A program made the position numbers and the translations under genes. Below are positions 13,618 through 27,502 of a stretch of DNA of 64,000 nt, in pieces. Source of the stretch: Aldrovandia affinis. Its lineage: Eukaryota; Chordata; Actinopteri; Notacanthiformes; Halosauridae. The stretch spans positions 186,001-250,000 of the forward strand of contig JAINUG010000031.1 of the NCBI GenBank assembly GCA_029706075.1. Reading direction: 5' to 3'. The first letter of the stretch is position 1. Each line of letters starts with the position of its first letter. Under the pieces are notes generated by a model that had not been told where the DNA came from, made no database searches, and saw only the letters and a list, made by a program, of their open reading frames with translations.

Positions 13618-13641
13618 CAATATAGGAAAATAATGTATATA

Positions 13642-14730
13642 CAGTCAACGGTGGTGGATGACAGAAGAATTATTTCCCTGGTGAAGAAAAACCCCTGCAC
13701 AACAGTTCAGGCCAGATCAAAAACACCCTCCAGGAGGTAGGCGTATCTGTGTCAAAGTCAACAATCAAGAGAAGACTTCACGAGAGTAAATACAGAGGGT
13801 TTACCACAAGATGTAAACCACTGGTAAGCCTCAAAAACAGGAAGACCAGAAAACATCTAAAAAAGCCTGTACAGTTCTGGAACATCATCCTATGGACAGA
13901 AGACAAAGATCAACTTGTACCAGAATGATGGGAAGAGAAGAGTATGGAGAAGGGAAGGAACTGCTCATGATCCGAAGAATACCACCTCATCTGTGAAGTA
14001 TGGTGGAGGTAGTGTTATGGCGTGGGCATGTATAGCTGCCAATGGAACTGGTTCCCTTGTATTTATTGATGATGAGACTACTTAAAAAGCAGCAGGATTA
14101 ATTCTGAAGTGTATAGGGCTATATTATCTGCTCAAATTCAGCCAAATGCTTCAAAACTCATTGGACGGCGCTTCACAGTGCAGATGGAACATAACCTGAA
14201 GCATACTGTGAAAGCAACCCAATATTTTTTAAGGCAAAGAAGTGGAATGTTCTGCAATGGCCAAGTCAATTACCTGACCTGAATCCAATTGAGCATGCAT
14301 TTTACTTGCGTAAGGCAAAACTGAAGGCAAAATGCCCCAAGAACAAGCAGGAACTGAAGACAGCAGCAGCAAAGGCCTGGCAGAGCATCACCAGGGAAGA
14401 AACCCAGCATCTGGTGATGTCTATGGGTTCCAGACTTCAGGCAGTCATTGATTAAAAATGTATTAAAAAGTATTAAAAATGACAATTTAATTTATGATTA
14501 TGTTAGTTTGTCCAATAACTTTTGAGCCCCTAAAATTGTGTGGGGGCGCTATGTATAAAAATGGTTGTAATTCCTACACGGTTCATACAATATTTTAGAC
14601 AAAACCCTTAAATTAAAGCTGAAAGTCTACACTTGCACATCTTGATTGTTTAATTTCAAATCCATTGTGCTGGCATACAGAGCCAAAATGATGAAAATTG
14701 TATCACTGTCCAAATACGTATGAACCTGAC
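13642..14730 (+). mobile_element. Tc1 element with decayed transposase
   Basis: The right end is a good terminal repeat (atcactgtccaaatacgtat, then gaacctgac to about 14730). The left end keeps only cagtca at 13642. Plus-strand text in several frames includes SLVKKNPCTTVQARSKTPS (13672-13728), KYGGGSVMAWACIAANGTGS-like sequence around 14000-14050, and WNVLQWPSQLPDLNPIEHAF (about 14242-14301), the last with the final catalytic Glu. The C-terminus ends near 14452. Many stops and shifts, so non-functional. Confidence 0.8.
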
Positions 14731-17043
14731 TATATATACAGCACACTGCAAGGATTGTAATGGTAAAAGCAGATCCACTTTTTGTGTCATTTGGTCTATG
14801 GTCAAAACTAAAAAAAAATGTATTGATGCAAGTTTGCAGTCCATCTCCCTATACTGTGGCTATTTTTCCTAAGGTTCTGAATGCTGTGATTGTATATTCA
14901 GAGCTCAATTACAAATTATTTCAAACGCTTACATAAGCATTCCTAATACGTCTATTAGTATCAGTGTTCTCAGCCAACAATTAAAGCAAGCCTCTTGGCT
15001 TTGTTCATGGTTCCTAATGTGATTAATATCTACATTCAGTGGGATGGCACTGCTGAATGTATATGACTTCCATTTCAACCAGTCCAGCCTGAACCCTAAG
15101 GTGCAGCCACTGGGGATGTTGCTGTAGAGTCAGTGTTTTAAAGCCCATACATATTCAACTGCATATGAATAATAGTCACTGAAAAGGTGCACAGCATATG
15201 CAGAGGAATATGCATTCTTTATCGAAGAAGAAGAAGAGGAAGAAGAAAAAACAATTGTCAATGCAATTGCAAGTCATATACATTCAGATAAAATAAAAGA
15301 TACACTTTCTTATCTTCATGAGGGAAGTCTGTGTATCTTCATCTTGTATTAGCAATGTCACTGCTTTCTATGAATATTAAAAATGACACAGCTGCCTGAT
15401 CATCTGGCATTAATAATACATGTAGAGCTTATCCTGACAACAGTATGCATTTTTAATTACTGTGTTCAAAACAGGATCATCCAAGCATGCTGAGAATGAT
15501 AAACAAAAACAAGAACAAAAGGGTTACTAATTGTTTTGATCAAATTTTAATCATCCCCAGACATAGGCAATACGTAGAATATCATTATACATCTTGTTTC
15601 CTGGAGGAGGTGAAGCAGAGGGAAATAATATGCCCTGAAGAGATGGATAAAGGATGGATTGCTTGTGATGGCTTGCTTGTGGCTCAAGGTGATGCAAAGT
15701 TCACTACATTAAAAAAAACACTAAAAAGGGGTGTGGCAAATTATTATATTAAATTAAATCACTGCTTTAATTCTCTTTGGAAAATCATGTTAATGGAGGG
15801 GGAAGTACCAACCATTAACAATCTAGGCATCAATCACTTGAGAGACTTTCCGACTTTGCGAGAGCTATCTCTGCCATAATGTGTCATAGTAATTGATGCA
15901 ATGTGAATCTAACAGTGAAATGTGACTCCGCAGATATTGTTCTCTCATATGTTCATAAGACAAATTTATAATCTGCTCATCAGCAATGCTGCTAGGAGGG
16001 AATTATGCCATTTTAGCCAACGTGAATTCCTACGCCAATCTGCCTTTCACCAGACAATAGTCCCTACAAGATCCAATTTATTTGTGTCACGTGAGTATTC
16101 ACATCACAGTATTAAACACTGCACGGTCCCATAGTGTTTAGATAATGGTTAGTCGTCTTTACATTCAAAATACGAAAGTCACCAGTCTCCTCTTTCTGCC
16201 GTTCCAGCACCAATGTACATGCCATTTATTTTGCCAAAGGACCAAGACTAACAAATCAAACAAATCCTTAAAAATGGCATACACATCTGTTCGCTAGTGT
16301 TCATTGTAAAGAAAATCGTTAGCATTTGGTAAGACATATTTTTGTGCTCTTCTACAGACATTTTACAACATTATATAGTCTCACCAATTTAGAACACGGC
16401 TGACTTATAAACAGTCCAGTGCACTGACGAACAAGCTCTCGTGCCATGGTCTTTTTTTATCAAAATTTTGAAATTGGAAATGAGGCTCCGTTCAAAATGA
16501 ATGGTGAAAAGTTAGCTTGTCTGTCAGCAAGGGACACTTTAGTTTAACCATGTTGGAAACTGGAAGCCGTAGCAACACACCAAGCCATTTTTAGGGATAT
16601 TATTTAGAGCCAAAATGGCAGCAACCAGCAGACCGCTGAAGTGCTGTTGCTGTCTTCCTCCTAATGAAGTTGACTGACACGGAAAACTGAACAGAGCGGC
16701 TCAATAAAACTGTTAGTAGCTAGCTAGGTTTGTCAGTCGATCAGTTGAGCTAAATTCTTGTAAAGGACACAACTTTGTATTCTTTATATATAATCATTTT
16801 CTGTGTTTTGAGTTGTTCATATAGTAAATATTGTGGGCGCCATTTCTTGCTAGACAATTTATTTACAACTAATTTGCTAGTAGTGGTGACAGAGATCAGA
16901 CTGTAATTATATCAATTTCTGCTAGTGAACGATAGCTAGCTATGGTCTAGTTTGCCACTTGTTTAGCTGGCTACCTTGTTTGTTTGCACAGACACTATAA
17001 TACAGTTGTATTATTATATATATTATATTATATTATATATATA
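14731..17043. other. Intron; no gene recognised
   Basis: A 130-codon frame at 15487-15879 (plus) is long for AT-rich DNA. It has no recognisable domain, no splice context I can defend and no strong initiation context, so I leave it uncalled. A GAA-rich tract lies near 15223-15250. Around 16550-17000 the sequence has GCTAGC-type short palindromes common in fish repeats. Confidence 0.5.
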
Positions 17044-17150
17044 CAGTGGGGTCCAAAAGTCTGAGTCGACTACCAAGATCTGTTGTTTTCATCATTCATT
17101 GAAAACTAACACAAGATTTTTACTCAGGAGAACAATTTCACCATATAACA
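17044..17150 (+). mobile_element. Tc1 terminal-repeat fragment
   Basis: Begins cagtggggtccaaaagtctg after a TA microsatellite, a recognisable fish Tc1 end, and breaks off within about 100 bp before another TA/CA run. No coding part remains. Confidence 0.55.
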
Positions 17151-17689
17151 ATTTATATATATATATATACACACACACACATATTGTAGTCTGGCTAGGT
17201 AATGGTAGCTAGCTAGCCAGTCTCAGCTGGTTTTACCTCTTAGGTTTCGTGCTACATTGTTTGAAGTAGACCAACAGAGTAGTACCATAGCAGAGTGCAG
17301 TACCATAGCAGATATCAAAGTATTGTGTGTTGGAAGCCTTGTCAGCTCATAGGTCAAGATAAGGTCTTTTTCAGATTTTGCCAACCATTATCTGTCACTT
17401 AAAGCATATTTTTTTTGAGTTTAACCTTTCACAGTGTGTGCATTGTAGGAAATGTCACACAAAAGAATACATTAAGTTACCTTATAGTCCAGACTCCATC
17501 ACTGGAGGAGGACTATAGAAGAATGGTACAATCACAGATTCTACAGACCTAAATTATACTCAGCTCTGTATTCTTAATATGGAAAGTTCTGTCTTCCAAC
17601 TGTTGAAGCTGAAACCTTTTCCTTCCCAGTGTTACAGGTATAGTATGCAGCTGCCTACAACAAAGTATCCTGAGTATCTGACTCTAAAA

Positions 17690-17890
17690 CAGGGGCATCC
17701 AATCTTATCTGAAAAGGGCCAATGTGGGTGCAGGCTTTTGTTCTAGCCCAGCAATAAAACACCTGATATAACTAATAAAGGTCTTGATTGAAGACCATGA
17801 TTAGTTCATTAGTTGACTCTAATCTCTCCCTTGTGTTACTTTGCTTCCGTTAAGACTAGACATAGCTCACATGTTCTGTATTCTTAAAGC
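17690..17890 (+). repeat. Common fish interspersed repeat fragment
   Basis: The stretch ggggcatccaatcttatctg, then gggccaatgtgggtgcaggc and ttttgttctagcccagca matches a repeat type I know from many teleosts (non-coding, class uncertain). Terminal repeats are not clear. Confidence 0.45.
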
Positions 17891-20122
17891 CTGCAGTGTT
17901 TGGGGGGGGGAGGAGAGAAAAGAAAAGAAAAAAAAAAAAAAAGATAAAGAAGAAAAAAATGTACTGTACGTGCATTTCTATTCTGGGTGGATGAACAGCA
18001 GAAGATTTCAGTCTTGAGTACACCTAAAAGACCTCATTCCATTAGAGAATGCAGGTCAGCTACATTAGGTCTGGGACTAAACACAGTAATTGAGCAATAC
18101 AAAGACTAACATGGGGACACACAGTCAGCCCATTAATGCAGCGTGCTCTGAGGCAGAGTGGAAGTGACAGCTTTTCAACTTCAGATGCATCTCTGATCTG
18201 AAGTGACTAAGGGACCAAGAGGAAGATAACAATTTTATCCTCTACTGCACATCTCTTGGAACTTCACACACAAACACACGCATGTGTAATGGCCACACAA
18301 ACACAGAATGATGACCTGATTACAAAAGCACTATTGCCAAACAACAGCTATTTTTGTAACTATTTTACCACAATCAGACAAATAACAATTAAAATCTAAA
18401 AACTAAAAAAAGTATGCAAAGGGGCGTGCTCCTCCAGATGGAACGGCGGGATGTCAAAACATAAATAGCAATGACGGACAGCCTTCAGTGCGTGCCTCTG
18501 TTTTGAGATAACAGTGTGGTATCTGGCATGGCAGACAGTGTTGGCCCTGATCTCCAGTTGGCTCCTCCTGCCACTGCTCAGAGCAGGTAGATCACTAAGG
18601 GGCCTCTGAAGACTGGGCTCTGTAGCAGAGCAGGGGAGTTCATTGTCATAAAAGCTTCTCAGCAAAGCCGAGGATCGCTTCATTAAGGCTAATTATTCTA
18701 CACCCTCTCCCCCCCATCCTCTCTTATCGTCTCTGCAACAATGGTCTATTAATCATAAAATAATTAAAGAAAATAAGCAGATCCATACTCATCTGCAAAT
18801 GTTTTTTATTACTTAATGCACGAAAGTTCCTTTGGAATGTATCAGCAGACACAAGCAGTCACCTTCAGCACACACGGGTTCTTAAAGGGGCTTTTATGTT
18901 CTTTTAAGTTTTTATGCTTTTTCAAAGGGAGATATTGTGACATATTATTGGACGTCTGGACAATAAAGCATGCCGATGCAACGGAAAGATGATTGTTGGG
19001 TTTGAAATTACACCAATGTCTCTTCATTGCATACAAAACAAGAGACAAACTTAAAACAAATCTGATAATAATTGTCACTAAGCGACCGATAGTATCTAAA
19101 TGCCATTGGCTCCTTGTCTAATTCCCAAACTGGATTCAATCTCTGAGAAAAGCTGATTTAAGCCCAGACTAATCACAGAAGCACATGACCATGACAAACT
19201 GACTTCTCTGAGCAGGGGGAAAAAAACTGTCGAAATAATTCTTATCATGGGGCTCATAATGCACCTTAATCTTTACATAGAATAAACATACCCATTTTTA
19301 TTGGCACACTTCATGTAATTTATAAATGACCAGTTTTATTTATAGGTATCATGACATTCTAATCTCCACAGCTGAATGTAAATGTAAAATAAAGTACATT
19401 TAAATGATGACCTTGCAGATAAATCACAGATAAAAGTTGTCCTTGTTGTTATATGAGTAATTGTATATGCATTTTCAATTGTAGATTGTTGGGGGGAGAG
19501 GGGTGGACTATGGGTGTGTGTGGTTGTATTGCCCATACCATGTAAATGTATCACGTTTCAGCTTGAATTATTAATGAATTAGCCTGCACAACACCTTACC
19601 CTCCAGTCCATTTGCATGTTCAATACCAATCTCAATGTGACCGGGGAAATCTTCTAATCCCAGATACAATGTATTTAAAGGTGTGGATCAATCACCCATC
19701 TGTTGAAGATAAGATAATTCCAGGCAAGGTGTGATTCAAGACATAAACAATCTATATCTGGCTAAGGGGCCTCAATCAAATCATTAGTAAACATGGTTAT
19801 TGACTAGTTCTGCTGTTTCTTTTCAATATTGTGCTCCTTAGATATCACGTTCATGTAATTTTAGTATCAGAATGTCATCCTTTAACACCCTTTTAAATTC
19901 ACAGATATTTTACAGCTCCTGTCACGTGTGTACTTGCGATGGTCTCTCATTTCTACTCCTTTGATCTGAATCTAAACAGCACCAGATAATCAAAGTGCAA
20001 CTACAGCAAGCAACAAACTCATCCATGTTTGGCAATGTAATAATGTCTGCTCTCCCAGTGCTAAATTAAAATTGTAGAGTGAAAACCAAAATCAAACAAA
20101 ACAATCACCATAGTGATTATTC
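17891..20122. other. Intron; no gene recognised
   Basis: Contains a G-run and A-rich tract at 17900-17945 and otherwise unremarkable AT-rich DNA. Open frames at 18396-18683 and 18842-19078 (minus) have no family features. Confidence 0.5.
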
Positions 20123-20655
20123 ACACTCCAAAATTATTCACACCCTTGATAAAGATGAGCAAAAAAGGCTGTTTAAAATAAAGAAAACATGTAATGAACT
20201 ATATTTTATGCTCAAATATTTTTATGCTCTTTTCCCCAAAAAGATATGTGTCATAATTATTCACATCCCTAATAACTATTTAAAATAAATAATAATAATA
20301 AAAAAGTGTGCATACTTGCATACTTACACACTTTTACACTATAATACACTATAATGTTTATGATAGTGGTGAATATATTGGGGGCGGGGGTCCTTTCAGG
20401 TCTGTCTTTTTCACCAATCTCATAACACACAATAGAAGACTAAATGTTATTGCTTTTTTTTTTTTTTTTGGGGGGGGGTTATTCAAAATTATTATTAGTG
20501 GTGTGATTAATTATAACACATATTTTCTGCAAGAAATATTTCTCTGAGTAATTGTATAAAAGAATATAATATCACTCATTAGCTGTATTGTTTATTTTAT
20601 ACAGCCTTTTTTTAATCATCTTTATCAAAGGTGTGAATAATTTTGGAGTTGACTG
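20123..20655. mobile_element. Non-autonomous Tc1-type MITE with long terminal repeats
   Basis: Left 20128-20185 (ccaaaattattcacaccctt, gataaagatgagcaaaaaag) and right about 20590-20651 are inverted copies of about 60 bp, the right end reading ggagttgactg before TA. Length is 533 bp with no transposase frame. A related but longer element starts at 43523, sharing gataaagatgagcaaaaaag. The left outer end has diverged (tcacactcc instead of cagtcaactcc). Confidence 0.7.
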
Positions 20656-21999
20656 TATATATAAAAAAATGATATGATTGAAAGACAAGTTTCATTTAGT
20701 CATCATCATCCATTACTGGAGGCAAGGAGTGGGGATTGCAAGAATATGAAAATGTATTATGTATTGCAGTTGGTGTACTGTAGAGCTATACCACCCAGTG
20801 TCTATAAGCCATTATGCTTATTAAATATAACTGCTCATTACAGAAAGCAATTACAGTAAGAGCAATGGTATTATCTAAATCACTCTGGACATGTGTTTAC
20901 TTATTTTCTACTACATGCAAACTGCATCAGGCCTGGAGGATCACAGGCTGCTTAGTGGAGATCACCTAAATGCAAACTGAGCAAGAAAAATGACTTCAGA
21001 CAGTAAATATGATATAACATTAAAAGAAAAAAGAAAAAACTACTGTGTGGTGAGAGTTCTCACAGTGCTCTTTGTTGTTATCGTTCATTGAGCATTGGGG
21101 ACCTCAGCCGCTCGAGCCTGGTTTTGAATACTGTATCCTGTTGTTTTTCCTGTCCTTATTTTTCCTTCCCGAGCAGCTGAAAAATTATTCCTTGAGGACT
21201 GAAATCCCACTGTCATCACAGGGACTTGTGTTCTGGGGCAGGGAGCCTAGGGACATGACGTGTGGCGGGTGTCCAACAGAGAAGAATGCCAACCCCATCG
21301 AGACGGAGAGAGCAAGAAAGGCGGCTGTGGGGAGGGGGGGGGGTTGGGGGAGAGAAAGAGAGGGAGAAGGAACAGCAGGAGCTGTTGCACTTTCTGTGAC
21401 CAGGACACTCCTAAAAACAATGGTGTAAAGCCCACCAGTTAGAGAACACTATAGCAAGCTGCTCATTTTACAAGTGTTCATGTTTGTAGGCATCAAAATA
21501 CTGCTGAGTTACACTTATACATGTCAACAACTCCTTCACCACTCTCTGGTGTGTGTTATCTTCTTGGCAACATGTTGGCACAAAACAACCACGAAGCTAC
21601 AAATATATCAGCAAATATATCCATGAGTAATCCTAATTTGATTAAAATACAAATGATCTTTTCACATAGCACACTTCTGTAAGATGACAAATGCATATTT
21701 AAAGGTTTGCTGACTGGTGTTTTGTCAATAGTTTGTCTGTTGTCAGCCCTCACCACCCATAAAGCAAATAAAAAAGAATACATATGGCTGTAAGAATAAC
21801 ATAAAAATGCAAAAACACAAATACTTCTGATTCAAAGGTTGTAAATGGAAGATCTAAATGTAAATAAAAATACTTCTAATATGAATACACTAAAACATCA
21901 ACTGAAATACAAATAAATTATTATAAATGTGCTAAAACCACTTTTACTTGGTTGCTCTAAATATTGTTATGAATTTAATCTTATGCACAATATTATATA
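20656..21999. other. Intron; purine-rich tract, no gene
   Basis: At 21305-21380 the plus strand is almost all purine, with a run of nine G and several GGG blocks, so G-quadruplex or triplex folding is possible. Open frames over it (21072-21442) are compositional artefacts. No repeat ends recognised. Confidence 0.5.
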
Positions 22000-23213
22000 C
22001 ACTACATGACCAAAAGTATGTGGACACCCAAACATCACACCCGTATGTGCTCGTCGAACAGCATGAATATGTCCATGAGTTGGTCCCCCCTTTGCTGCTA
22101 TAATAGTCCTCCACTCTTCTGGGAAGGCTTTCCACTAGATGTTGGAACATTGCTGCAGGGATTTGCATCCATTCAGCCACAAGAGCATTAGTGAGGTCGG
22201 GCATTGATGTTGGGCAATTAGGCCTGGCTCACAGTCGGTGTTCCAATTCATCCCAAAGGTGTTCGATGGGGTTGAGGTTAGGGCTCTGTGCAGGCCAGTC
22301 AAGTTCTTCCACATCGATCTCGACAAACCATTTCTGTATGGACCTCGGTTTGTGCATGGGGGCATTGTCATGCTGAAACAAGAAAGGGCCTTCCCCAAAC
22401 AAAGTTGGAAGCACACAATCGTCTAGAATTCCATTGTATGCTGTCGCGTTAAGATTTATCTTCACTGGAACAAAGGGGCCTAGCCCAAATCATGAAAAAC
22501 AGCCCCAGACCATTATTCCTCCTTCACCAAACTTTACAGTTTGCATTCGGGCGGGTAGCGTTCTCCTGGCATCCGCCAAACCCAGATTCGTCTGTCGGAC
22601 TGCCAGATGGTGAAGTGTGATTCATCACTCCAGAGAATGCGCTTCCACTGCTCCAGAGTCCAATGGCGGCAAGCTTTACACCGCTCCAGCCGACACTTAG
22701 CATTGCGCATGGTGATCTTAGGCTTGTGTGCGGCTGCTCGGCCATGGAAACCCATTTCACGAAGCTCCTGATGAACAGTTCTTGTGCTGACATTGCTTCC
22801 AGAGGCAGTTTGGAACTCGGTAGTGAGTGTTGCAACAGGACAGACGATTTTTACACGCTATGCGCTTCAGCACTCGGCAGTCCCATTCCGTGAGCTTGTG
22901 TGGCCTACCACTTCGCGACTGAGCTGTTGTTGCTCCTAGACTTTTCCACTTCACAATAACAGCACTTACAGTTGACTGGGGCAGCTCTAACAGGGCAGAA
23001 ATTTGACAAACTGACTTGTTGGAAAAGTGGCATCCTATGACGGTGTTGAAAGTCACTGAGCTCTTCAGTACAGCCCATTCTACTGCTAATGTTTGTCTAT
23101 GGAGATTGCATGGCTGTATGCTTGATTTTATACACTTGTCAGCAATGGGTGTGGCTGAAATAGACGAATGCACTAATTAAAAGGGGTGTCTGCATACTTT
23201 TGGCAATGTAGTG
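22000..23213 (-). mobile_element. Tc1 element, full length (family A copy 1)
   Basis: The terminal repeats are cactacatgaccaaaagtat (22000 on) and, inverted, cactacattgccaaaagtat (from 23213), both flanked by TA. At 1214 bp it is near full length for a compact Tc1. Two more copies of this family lie at 24.6 kb (plus) and 62.3 kb (minus). Confidence 0.92.
22080..23078 (-). pseudogene. Tc1-like transposase, frameshifted (family A copy 1)
   Basis: The start ATG at 23078 gives MGCTEELSDFQ, aligned with MVHKELSDFKRGTVIG of the 24.6-kb copy. The helix-turn-helix region reads KSVCQISALLELPQSTVSAV (about 23010-22951). The DDE core shows ILWSDESHFTIWQSDRRIWV (about 22641-22582), then FQHDNAPMH (about 22389-22363) and ELDWPAQSPNLNPIEHLWDE. 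The last Asp and Glu are 34 residues apart (DD34E). Frameshifts after the N-terminal helix, around 22790, around 22530-22465 and near the C-terminus inactivate it. The C-terminal SLPRRV and KGG text places the end near 22080. Confidence 0.88.
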
Positions 23214-24545
<1,332 letters not shown>

Positions 24546-24599
24546 AAAAGGTGCATAAAATCCAGCACATAGCCATGCAATCTCCACAGACATACATTT

Positions 24600-25486
24600 A
24601 TTATTCAGAATGGTTCATAAAGAGCTCAGTGACTTTAAACGCGGCACTGTCATAGGATGATAGGATGTCACCTTTGCCACAAGTCAGTTTGTGAAATTTC
24701 TGCCCTACTAGATGTGCCCCGGTCAACTGTAAGTGCTATTATTGTGAAGTGGAAGCGCCTAGGAGCAACAACAGCTCGGCCACGAAGTGGTAGACTACGC
24801 AAACTCACAGAGCGGGGCCGACGAGTGCTGAAGCGCATATCGCGTAAAAATCGCTTCATGGAATGGGTATCCATGACCGAGCAGCTGCACACAAGCCTCA
24901 CATCACCATGCGCAATGCCAAGCGTCGGCTGGAGTGGTGTAAAGCACGCCGCAACTAGACTCTGGAGCAGTGGAAACGTGTTCTTTGGAGTGATGAATCA
25001 CGCTTCACTATCTGGCAGTCTGATGGACGAATCTGGGTTTGGCGGATGCCAGGAGAACGCTACCTTCCGGAATGCATAGTGCCTACTGTAAAGTTTGGTG
25101 GAGGAGGGATAATGGTCTGGGGCTGTTTCTCAGGGTTTGGGATAGGCCCCTTAGTTCCAGTGAAGGGTATTCTTAATGCTACAGTTTACGAAGACATCTT
25201 AGCCAATTGGGAGCTTCCAACTTTGTGGCAACAGTTTGGGGAAGGCCCTTTGCTGTCCCAGCATGACTGTGCCCCTGTACACAAAGCAAGGTTCTCGTCC
25301 AACATCAGTGCCTGACCTCACAGATGCTCTTTTGGCTGAATGGGCACAAATTCCCACAGACACACTCCATAGCCGCAAAGGGGGGTCCAACTCCATATTA
25401 ATGCCCATGGCTTTAGAATGGGATGTCCAACTCAAGCTCATATAGGTGTGATGGTCAGGTGTCCACTGACTTTTGGCCATATAGTG
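24600..25486 (+). mobile_element. Tc1 element lacking its left end (family A copy 2)
   Basis: The right end is ggtgtccactgacttttggc, then catatagtg before TA at 25487. The left terminal repeat and leader are absent; the text begins just before the transposase ATG at 24610, beside the CT microsatellite. Opposite orientation to copy 1. Confidence 0.88.
24610..25440 (+). pseudogene. Tc1-like transposase (family A copy 2)
   Basis: MVHKELSDFKRGTVIG opens at 24610. An eight-base tandem duplication (ataggatg twice, 24653-24668) then breaks the frame, and the next frame resumes CHLCHKSVCEISALLDVPRS with the helix-turn-helix. The segment from the helix-turn-helix to the catalytic core is shortened. 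Later text keeps [20 protein letters not shown], then [17 protein letters not shown] with the second catalytic Asp. About 90 bp that should carry the LDWPAQSPDLNPIE block are deleted after KARF, so the final catalytic Glu is lost. Confidence 0.85.
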
Positions 25487-25839
25487 TATATAACTCTATG
25501 TTAATCTCCAAATACAACTGCAGAGCTATGGCAGAGCAATGGTGAAAAATTAAGGACAAACACAATCTTTTAATCATTGGTAACATTCCAGATAAGTATT
25601 TAAAAAACAAAAAAAGAATAATTCACTAAGTCATAGCACATAATAAGCAACTGTACTTAATTTCCAAATATTAATTAAAGTTTAGGCGATAACACTGGGA
25701 TTAACAATAAATGGCCACATTTTTCCCTTATTAAATCAAACTCATAAGTATGTGTGAGACATTCCTATCTGCAAATATTCTAGGTTTTCTCTTTAAGCCA
25801 GACAGGGGCAGCAAATTGCTTGTAATTACTTTCTGAGGG

Positions 25840-26180
25840 CTTAAAGTGATAGTTCACCCAGAATTGATGTAGGTATAATTGTTTCCTTTCAGTACAATAT
25901 ACTACTCATCCAAAGAAGTGTTTTTAGCAAATTTGCCAAAATTGGAACTGAAAATACACCAAAGACTAGCATTGTTCAAATTGATATCCAAAAACAATGG
26001 GAGTCCATGTACCCACAGGTAGATTGCTCAAAATTGCATGACAACATTACTGCCAAGTAACTTCTTACCAAGTCACTCAGCCATATTGTTAATTTGGATG
26101 TATATATGTGCATAATCTCAACAAGCAGGTTGATAAATACATACGAACGGGAGGGTAACACCCACTCTAACCAGATAATG
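25840..26180. repeat. Possible fish interspersed repeat
   Basis: Starts ttaaagtgatagttcaccca, a phrase that opens many fish DNA-repeat copies. I could not find a matching inverted end, so the extent is approximate. Confidence 0.3.
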
Positions 26181-26427
26181 GTGAGCTGTCAAAAGTTTGC
26201 TTCACATCAAAGCAGGTTTTTGATTATTTAATTGTATTTATATTTATGACTCTTATTGTATTTCTCTAGACATTCAGATTTCCTCTACGATGTCAATACA
26301 ACATGTCTGAACAGGAGCATGACAGAATGCTCTGGCTTCACTATGGAGATCCATAACCGTGTATAGGTCAAAATCTGCTTTTTCAGATAGCTAACCAGTA
26401 CATATTGCTTCTGCAATATAATATACG

Positions 26428-26572
26428 TAGTATAATGGTTCGGGAACTGGGCTTGAAAAAGAAAGGTTGCAGGTTCAGTTCCCAGGTGGGGCACTGCTGT
26501 TGTACCATTTAGCAAGGTACTTTACCTGAATTGCTTCAGTAAATATCCACCTGTATGAATAGATTGTATGTA
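26428..26572 (+). mobile_element. tRNA-derived SINE, truncated by a Tc1 fragment
   Basis: The tRNA-like head has an A-box-like tataatggttcgggaac and a B-box-like ggttcagttcc (26472-26482), followed by the body text gcaaggtactttacctgaat and tgcttcagtaaatatccacc. This is a widespread teleost SINE type. The usual 3' tail (gtaagtcgct-tggataa) is missing, because the text switches to Tc1 sequence at about 26573. Confidence 0.75.
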
Positions 26573-27502
26573 AATTGGGAGAACCTGGCAGAAGGACAAC
26601 CATCTCTGCACCACTCCATCAATCAGGCCTTTTTGGTAGTGGCTAGACGGAAGCTACTCCTGAGTGAAAGGCATATGACAGCCCACCTGGAGTTTGCCAA
26701 ATGGCACTTAAAGGACTCTAAGAGATTCTCCGGTCTGATGAGACACAAATTTAACTTTTTGGCCTGAATGCCAAGTGCTACCATAAAGGTCTGATTGATG
26801 GAGTGCTGCAGAGATGTTTGTCCTTCTACCAGGTTCTCCCATCGCTGCAGAGGAACTCTGAAGCTCCCTTAGAGTGGCCATTGGGTTCTTGGTCACCTCC
26901 CTGACCATGGCCTTTCTTGCCCGGTTACTGAGTTTGGCCAGACGGCCAGCTCTAAGAAGAGTTGTGGTGGTTCCAAACTTCTTCCATTTCACCACTGTTC
27001 TCCTGGGTGCTTTCAATGCTTTAGCAATGTTTTTATACCCTTCCCCAGATCTATGCCTCAACACAATTCTATCTCGGAGGTCTATGGAGAGTTCCTAGGA
27101 CTTCATGGCTTGGTTTTTACTCTGACATGCACTGTCAACTGTGGGACCTTATATAGACAGGTGTGTGCCCCATGTCCAATCAATTCAATTTACCACAGGT
27201 GGACTAGAATCAAGTTGTAGAAACATCTCAAGCAGTATCAGTGGAAACAAAATGCACCTCAGCTCACTTTTGGGTGTCATATCAAAGGGTGTGCACACTT
27301 GTGTACATATGATATTTTACATTTCGATTTTTAATAAATTAGCACAAATGTCTAAAAACCAGTTTTCACTGTTTTCTCATTATGGGCTATTTTGTGTAGA
27401 ATTTTGAGACAAAAAATGAACTTAATCTATTGTAGAATAAGTCTGTAACGCAATGAAACGTGGAGAGGGTGAAAGGGGTGTGAGGACTTTCCGGCTTGAC
27501 TG
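26573..27502. mobile_element. Fold-back Tc1 chimera (two copies head to head)
   Basis: The right part is a minus-strand Tc1 with terminal repeat ending at 27502 (read inward on minus: cagtcaagccggaaagtcct). The left part (26573-26765) is plus-strand text from the same transposase family (GEPGRRTTIS-like, then KRFSGLMRHKFNFLA near the first catalytic Asp). The two share an inverted repeat: 26576-26635 pairs with 26787-26845. No left terminal repeat was found. Confidence 0.75.
26787..27106 (-). pseudogene. Tc1-like transposase N-terminal half
   Basis: The ATG at 27106 gives MKS, then a stop in codon four, then ELSIDLRDRIVLRHRSGEGY. The DNA-binding region continues KNIAKALKAPRRTVVKWKKF and TRELQSS-like text to GEPGRRTNISAALHQSDLYG. 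Homology stops there and the frame runs into the inverted partner copy. The whole catalytic domain is absent on this strand. Confidence 0.8.

Noticed and set aside
15487..15879. 130-codon open frame on plus
   Set aside because: No recognised domain, ordinary AT-rich codon use, no splice or repeat context. Plausible by chance in 64 kb.
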